Shown here: piece after piece, positions 37,236 to 40,802 of the stretch
Layout: every line of letters starts with the position of its first letter
Position numbering within the stretch: position 1 is the stretch's first letter
Virus record (IMG/VR): IMGVR_UViG_3300031624_000004
Coordinates: 1 to 40,802 of that record
Source: a virus
DNA length: 40,802 nt
Reading direction: 5' to 3' (one strand)
Translations under genes and position numbers: made by a program
The notes under the pieces: model-generated
What the model was told of the DNA's origin: nothing
Database searches by the model: none
The model's input: the letters and a program-made list of their open reading frames with translations, nothing else

Positions 37236-38666
37236 CTACCATGTTTCTACGTCTCTATTATCTCCTGTTTCACTAATTTCCCTGTTAGTACCCACTTCTG
37301 ATATGCTTCTATTCGTACCTATTTTTTTAACCCGTCTTACCATCCTTGTAACGATGGAAGCCCAGATATGATGACCGTGTGTAACCGATGCCGAACGGAA
37401 GTAACCGGCTAATCTTGAGGCCGTGACCGCACGGCCAAAAGTAACGGAGGCAGTCCTACTTATAGAGATAGTTCTTGATGCCGAAGCTACTAAACCACGA
37501 TTTACAGAGGCACTTCTAAAGAGATTAGCAAGGCGTGAAGCCGTAACCGACAGACCCCAATCTACAGACGCCGACCTTGATACATTGACAGCCCTGGAGG
37601 CAGACACCGCACGACCTAAGATAACGGTGGCAGTTCTTGGATAGTTTGCTAAACGAGAAGCTGTAACGGCGTGTCCAAAATTGGTAGATGCTGTTCTAAA
37701 AAGGTTTAATAAACGACTGGCAGATACGGCACGCCCGAAATCGACTGAGGCAGTCCTACTTATAGAGATAGTTCTTGATGCCGAAGCTACTAAACCACGA
37801 TTTACAGAGGCACTTCTAAAGAGATTAGCAAGGCGTGAAGCCGTAACCGATAGCCCCCAATCTACAGACGCCGACCTTGATACATTGACATTTCTGGAAG
37901 CTGAGACAGCGTATCCTTGAGAAACGGAGGCTAATCTGGGATAATTCGCTAATCTAGAGGCTGTTACTCCGTGTCCAAAGTCTACAGAAGCGGATATGGG
38001 GTAATCGGTAACTCCGGCTGCTGGCGCAATCGCTACAAGCTGACCTGCGTTTCTCGCAGGGCCACCAGTAATGTTCGCCGTTCCGTTCCCAGTAGCAGAC
38101 GTTTCCGGCCTGGTGGCATAACCCAATGACATACCTAAATCAGCGGTCAAGTCAGAGGGTAAATCATAAGCCTCTTCCCAAGATGCGGGATTGTCATTGG
38201 CGATAGCATAACCACTCAAGGTGTAATCATTTGCAACACCACAAAATAGACAAATTTCGCAGTTTGCTACAGAGGGTGTTAAACCGTCCGATGTAACTAC
38301 TGTGTCGTAGTTAACTTGTCCCTCGTCTGCATTTATAGGGGCTGAGGGGTCGTGCCCATACCAGGCAGTGATTACCCCTCTGTTTGAAGCAGCACCAGTA
38401 GCCGTAAAAGTAAAATTTGCAGCGGCCACATCATCGGCATCAGCGATTTTCCAGAATAACTCTGTTGCTATGTAATAAGACGTTCCATCTTGCCTTATAC
38501 TCACCCAATCATCAGGGGCAGTGAAAGACTGCACGGACTCGATGCTAGTCCCAACTACATGGGCAATCATCAGGTCGCCGACTTCTAATCCGGCTGGCTT
38601 CGTGATTACACAGCTTGTTGAGTCCGCACCAGGGCTAGAGCCATAAGAACGAAAGGTTACTGCCAT
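37236..38666 (-). CDS. tail fibre-like protein with eleven 20-residue repeats (476 aa)
   Basis: Residues 1-220 form a lectin-like beta-sandwich (TFRSYGSSPGADSTSC, KPAGLEVGDLMIAHVVG, GVITAWYGHDPSAP). Residues 225-444 are eleven tandem 20-residue units with consensus (S/T)ASVxxGxxVxASRxxxxxR. Units 1-5 and 6-10 form a 100-residue super-repeat. Residues 445-476 are a short polar tail (GTNRSISEVGTNREISETG). Repeats of strictly equal length, without gaps, indicate a fibrous beta structure. It is probably a receptor-binding or tail fibre protein, and the repeat number may vary. The start overlaps the preceding stop within the duplicated 74-bp junction. Confidence 0.65.
   Translation of the reverse strand: MAVTFRSYGSSPGADSTSCVITKPAGLEVGDLMIAHVVGTSIESVQSFTAPDDWVSIRQDGTSYYIATELFWKIADADDVAAANFTFTATGAASNRGVITAWYGHDPSAPINADEGQVNYDTVVTSDGLTPSVANCEICLFCGVANDYTLSGYAIANDNPASWEEAYDLPSDLTADLGMSLGYATRPETSATGNGTANITGGPARNAGQLVAIAPAAGVTDYPISASVDFGHGVTASRLANYPRLASVSQGYAVSASRNVNVSRSASVDWGLSVTASRLANLFRSASVNRGLVASASRTISISRTASVDFGRAVSASRLLNLFRTASTNFGHAVTASRLANYPRTATVILGRAVSASRAVNVSRSASVDWGLSVTASRLANLFRSASVNRGLVASASRTISISRTASVTFGRAVTASRLAGYFRSASVTHGHHIWASIVTRMVRRVKKIGTNRSISEVGTNREISETGDNRDVETW
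37447..37590. repeat. 144-bp repeat in the fibre gene, copy 1 (300-bp period)
   Basis: Matches 37747-37890 with two mismatches (37551, 37554). The offset is exactly 300 bases, five repeat units, so the frame is kept. It shows a recent duplication or unequal recombination in the fibre gene. Confidence 0.95.
37747..37890. repeat. 144-bp repeat in the fibre gene, copy 2
   Basis: Second copy of 37447-37590. The flanking units also match at protein level but have diverged in DNA. Confidence 0.95.
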
Positions 38667-38735
38667 TAGACCGTCACCCCATAAAAGACGATGGCATCCG
38701 TTGGAAGCGGGAAATCAGTTTTAACGGAAGTCCAA
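38662..38735. repeat. 74-bp duplicated gene junction, copy B
   Basis: Matches 35956-36029 with two mismatches (38672, 38717). Contains the end of the 65-residue gene and the start of the fibre gene. Confidence 0.95.
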
Positions 38736-38863
38736 TCCGGGATGACAGGTTTGGAGACATTGTGTAAAGGATAACAAAGACTCCCGATTTCTGGATATAG
38801 AGATACCCCTACCTTTAAGACACCCTTGTGGATATGGGTACTATGGAACTTGAGTTGAGGCAT
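38666..38863 (-). CDS. small chimeric tail-region protein (65 aa)
   Basis: The first 43 residues (QLKFHSTHIHKGVLKVGVSLYPEIG) are specific, and the last 22 (WTSVKTDFPLPTDAIVFYGVTV without gap) equal the end of the propeller fragment at 35960. It overlaps both neighbours by one base (TAATG). It looks like a small gene fused to a copy of the propeller end, rather than a functional propeller piece. Whether it is made is uncertain. Confidence 0.5.
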   Translation of the reverse strand: MPQLKFHSTHIHKGVLKVGVSLYPEIGSLCYPLHNVSKPVIPDWTSVKTDFPLPTDAIVFYGVTV

Positions 38864-39261
38864 TAACCATTTTTCCCTCTGATTTTATGGGTTACGGTCA
38901 CGGTATCATCTACCTGTAAGGCAACATCCCCCGCGTAGCAGCATACCGAAGTCAGGGCGTCTTTGTCGGTGTTGCAGATAAGATGCCCTTTTATGGTGTC
39001 CGTGGCTGCCGCAGTAAACGGGTGGTAGACGTGAATAGTATCACCCGTAAACGATGCGCTGGAAGCGGTTATCGTGGCGATAGCGGTGATTGCACAACCC
39101 GAAGCTGTAGATTGTGTGTAATCCGAATATCCACTTGCTGTCGCTGCCGAACACGCCGTCTTGATTAAAGAGATACTATTAATCTTGGTAGCGGTCAACC
39201 CCATTGCTAACAGGTTTAGTTCTACGACCCCTTCGTTATTTAAGACCTGTTCTTGTGCCAT
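38863..39261 (-). CDS. putative tail structural protein (132 aa)
   Basis: A 132-residue protein rich in T, A, S and V: VVELNLLAMGLTATKINSISLIKTACSA, TASGCAITAIATITASSASF, DTIHVYHPFTAAATDT. The composition is that of a beta-rich virion protein. The C-terminus is TVTHKIRGKNG. It overlaps the zinc-ribbon gene by 22 bases and the 65-residue gene by one. Possibly a minor tail or decoration component. No family recognised. Confidence 0.55.
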   Translation of the reverse strand: MAQEQVLNNEGVVELNLLAMGLTATKINSISLIKTACSAATASGYSDYTQSTASGCAITAIATITASSASFTGDTIHVYHPFTAAATDTIKGHLICNTDKDALTSVCCYAGDVALQVDDTVTVTHKIRGKNG

Positions 39262-39701
39262 GACATTATCCTCCTGGTTTCTTCTTTACATTTGTCTATT
39301 GTTTCCGGGGCGGGTTCCCCGGTTCTGTACTTTTCTTCTATCTCATCATTCCGGTTTTCCTGACAGTAAATACATCTTGCGGAATGGTATTCCCTTATTG
39401 CTTCAAATAAATCTAATATCTTTTTACATTCCTCATTCCAAAGGTCTAACTCATGTCTGTATTCTTTTATATGATTAGGACAGGGCACTTCCGGCATGGG
39501 TGGGAGTTCTGGGCTTAAAACAGTAGTCTCACGATAGATTAAGTTGCCGATATTCCCCCCACAGCCAGGACAGTGCCTTTCGATAATGAGTCCATTCTCC
39601 CAAGTTAGTTCAAACGGAATACGGCACTTCTCGCAAAGACCCCCTCTAAACTCCATTCCGTAAGTCACCTCTATTTCTTTTTCGTTTGTTGCTTCCGGCA
39701 T
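39240..39701 (-). CDS. zinc-binding protein between fibre and glycosyltransferase genes (153 aa)
   Basis: A 153-residue protein. FRGGLCEKCRIPFELTW (18-34) and HCPGCGGNIGN (43-53) form a four-cysteine zinc ribbon. A helical linker (KEYRHELDLWNEECKKILDLFEAIREY) follows, and then RCIYCQENRNDEIEEKYRTG. The start lies inside the end of the methyltransferase gene (31-base overlap), so it is coupled to it. It could be a partner or chaperone of the glycosyltransferase-methyltransferase. This is inferred from position. Confidence 0.6.
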   Translation of the reverse strand: MPEATNEKEIEVTYGMEFRGGLCEKCRIPFELTWENGLIIERHCPGCGGNIGNLIYRETTVLSPELPPMPEVPCPNHIKEYRHELDLWNEECKKILDLFEAIREYHSARCIYCQENRNDEIEEKYRTGEPAPETIDKCKEETRRIMSWHKNRS

Positions 39702-40802
39702 CTTTTCCTCCCTATTAAAGTAAAAGGTTCCAAAATATCAATTATCTCGCCGTATTCGTTAAACTCCCTTTTCCATCTTTCCCTATCCCATTCGACCTTA
39801 TGTGTGGGGTCTTGCCAGAAACTCGAATCCTCGACTGGTGTGATAGATGCGATGACTACATCTCCTGAGACCCTGAAAGCCTCAGATATTGATTTGAGAG
39901 GGTCTGAGAGGTGTTCTAATACGTCTACCGAATAGACAACATCAAACGTATTATCGGGGTAGTCCAGGTTTTCGGCATCCCCTTTAAAAACGAATTCACT
40001 GAAATGTGCGGGGTTGATTTCTATCCCGATTGCATCTATACCTTTTTCTCTTAACTCTTTAACTCTCTTGCCGTCCCCGCAGCCTATTTCAAGGACTTTG
40101 CCCTTCATATAAGCTGATAAATCGGGGATATTCGTGTAGTATTGAGATTGCATAGCCCACTTGTATTCATCGTTAAAATCCTGTTCTATATCGTCTAGGG
40201 GGATGAATCTTATTTCTGTCAAATAAAGGTCTTTAAAGAATCCTCTTACTTCGGGGAATCCCCAGAGATATTCCCATGTCTCTTTGACTTCCCTTTTAAA
40301 CTTCTTTGAAAGCCAATTATATAGTGGGCATTTAACATCTACGGAGAGAGTGCCATCTGATTTTGGGATTACAGGATAACTCCTCGATAGTATCGGTCTA
40401 AAAACCTCTTTTTCATTGGGTAGAAATCCAGTTATATCGGGACATATTTTGCCACACCACTCCCCGCAATCCCCCATCATTATTCGCCCGTCAAATTCCT
40501 CATATAGTTTCCTGTAGTCGGGAATTGTCTGGACTTTTACCTTTAAACCTTCAATTTCCCTTAAAATAGGCTTCCAGTATGTTTCAAATACGTTATCCCA
40601 ATCGTAGGATTGAATAAAATCACGCCCTTTTTTTGCCTTATAAGCTCTATCGGGGTCGTTGTAGGCTATTTCTAATGTTTTTAAGATGCTTTCAGAGCTT
40701 ACATCAGGTCTCCACGCCCTGTTAAACCACTCCCACTCTTTGACTTTTATCAGGTATTGAGTGGGGCAGAGTTCCGGGCCGGTTGAAGCCCCTGTCGTGA
40801 CT
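39671..40802 (-). CDS. SAM-dependent methyltransferase domain, C-terminal half of the fusion
   Basis: Continues the glycosyltransferase gene of 1-994 across the contig join. In the joined protein (about 655 residues) residues 515-523 are LEIGCGDGK, motif I of class I methyltransferases. GIEINPAHF is motif II, and GDAENLDYPDNTFDVVYSVDVLEHL contains the acid and post-motif elements. An ATG at 40480 could give a free methyltransferase, but the frame stays open upstream to and beyond the window end, and no ribosome site precedes that ATG. A C-x3-C-x3-C (CGEWCGKIC) lies between the domains. The protein may methylate the sugar added by the N-terminal domain. Unproven. Confidence 0.85.
   Translation of the reverse strand, partial: VTTGASTGPELCPTQYLIKVKEWEWFNRAWRPDVSSESILKTLEIAYNDPDRAYKAKKGRDFIQSYDWDNVFETYWKPILREIEGLKVKVQTIPDYRKLYEEFDGRIMMGDCGEWCGKICPDITGFLPNEKEVFRPILSRSYPVIPKSDGTLSVDVKCPLYNWLSKKFKREVKETWEYLWGFPEVRGFFKDLYLTEIRFIPLDDIEQDFNDEYKWAMQSQYYTNIPDLSAYMKGKVLEIGCGDGKRVKELREKGIDAIGIEINPAHFSEFVFKGDAENLDYPDNTFDVVYSVDVLEHLSDPLKSISEAFRVSGDVVIASITPVEDSSFWQDPTHKVEWDRERWKREFNEYGEIIDILEPFTLIGRKRCRKQQTKKK
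40645..40802. repeat. terminal direct repeat, right copy
   Basis: Same as 1-158 apart from T at 40676 (A at 32). The repeat lies within the fusion gene and does not contain a separate signal such as an obvious cos or pac site. Confidence 0.95.

Noticed and set aside
37420-37920. Plus-strand frames of 73 and 79 residues in the fibre gene
   Set aside because: They are antisense shadows of the 20-residue repeats and share their periodicity. No ribosome sites.
37400-38000. CRISPR-like regular repeats
   Set aside because: The 60-base period is coding repeat of a fibre protein without distinct spacers.
35956-38735. Diversity-generating retroelement template and variable repeat
   Set aside because: Only two differences, not limited to adenines, and no reverse transcriptase gene anywhere in the window.
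1-40802. tRNA genes, integrase and attachment sites
   Set aside because: Scanning for T-arm sequences and tyrosine or serine recombinase motifs gave nothing convincing, so a temperate life style is not supported by an integrase.

Overview
This window is the essentially complete genome of a tailed double-stranded DNA bacteriophage, probably from an uncultivated lineage. Bases 1-158 recur at 40645-40802 with one mismatch, and a single open reading frame runs in frame across that join. The molecule is therefore circular as assembled, or circularly permuted or terminally redundant in reality. Promoters of the TTGACA/TATAAT type and strong GGAGG ribosome sites point to a bacterial host. The host itself cannot be named from the sequence. 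I see no integrase, DNA polymerase, recognisable repressor, tRNA or CRISPR array. A tail adaptor of SU10 type, a cement protein like that of phage BPP-1, a 1669-residue virion protein and no obvious tape measure suggest a podovirus-like particle. That is an inference.

Layout. The late block is on the minus strand. It starts at 15750 and reads toward 1: terminase small and large subunits, portal, a metallopeptidase-like protein, two structural unknowns, the giant virion protein, scaffold-like protein, major capsid protein, cement-like protein and several small structural genes. It then crosses the contig join within a glycosyltransferase-methyltransferase fusion. It continues from 40802 down to about 32650 with tail-fibre and tail-propeller genes, the adaptor, a holin-like protein and a cysteine peptidase, and ends at a GC-rich terminator near 32500. 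The early or replication block is also on the minus strand, from a consensus promoter at 32455 down to 17760. It holds a secreted transglutaminase-like protein, many small zinc-ribbon proteins, DUF6166, YopX, an SSB-like protein, a replication-initiator-like protein, two HNH-type nucleases, a DUF5131 protein and many tiny overlapping genes. A third, short cluster of small unknown genes lies on the plus strand (15957-17765) behind its own consensus promoter. Two plus-strand zinc-ribbon genes (4949-5388) sit as a moron inside the late block behind a promoter with a 19-bp palindrome.

Non-coding features stand out. A roughly 350-nt intergenic segment at 26050-26400 folds on the minus strand into four consecutive closed domains, and it is the best candidate for an undescribed structured RNA. 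A promoter, structured leader and intrinsic terminator directly precede a 39-residue membrane peptide at 18150-18453, an attenuator-like arrangement. A strong plus-strand promoter followed within about 75 nt by a terminator at 32510-32620 suggests a small RNA. In the tail genes, eleven exact-length 20-residue repeats with a 300-bp super-repeat, and a duplicated 74-bp gene junction, point to recent modular rearrangement.
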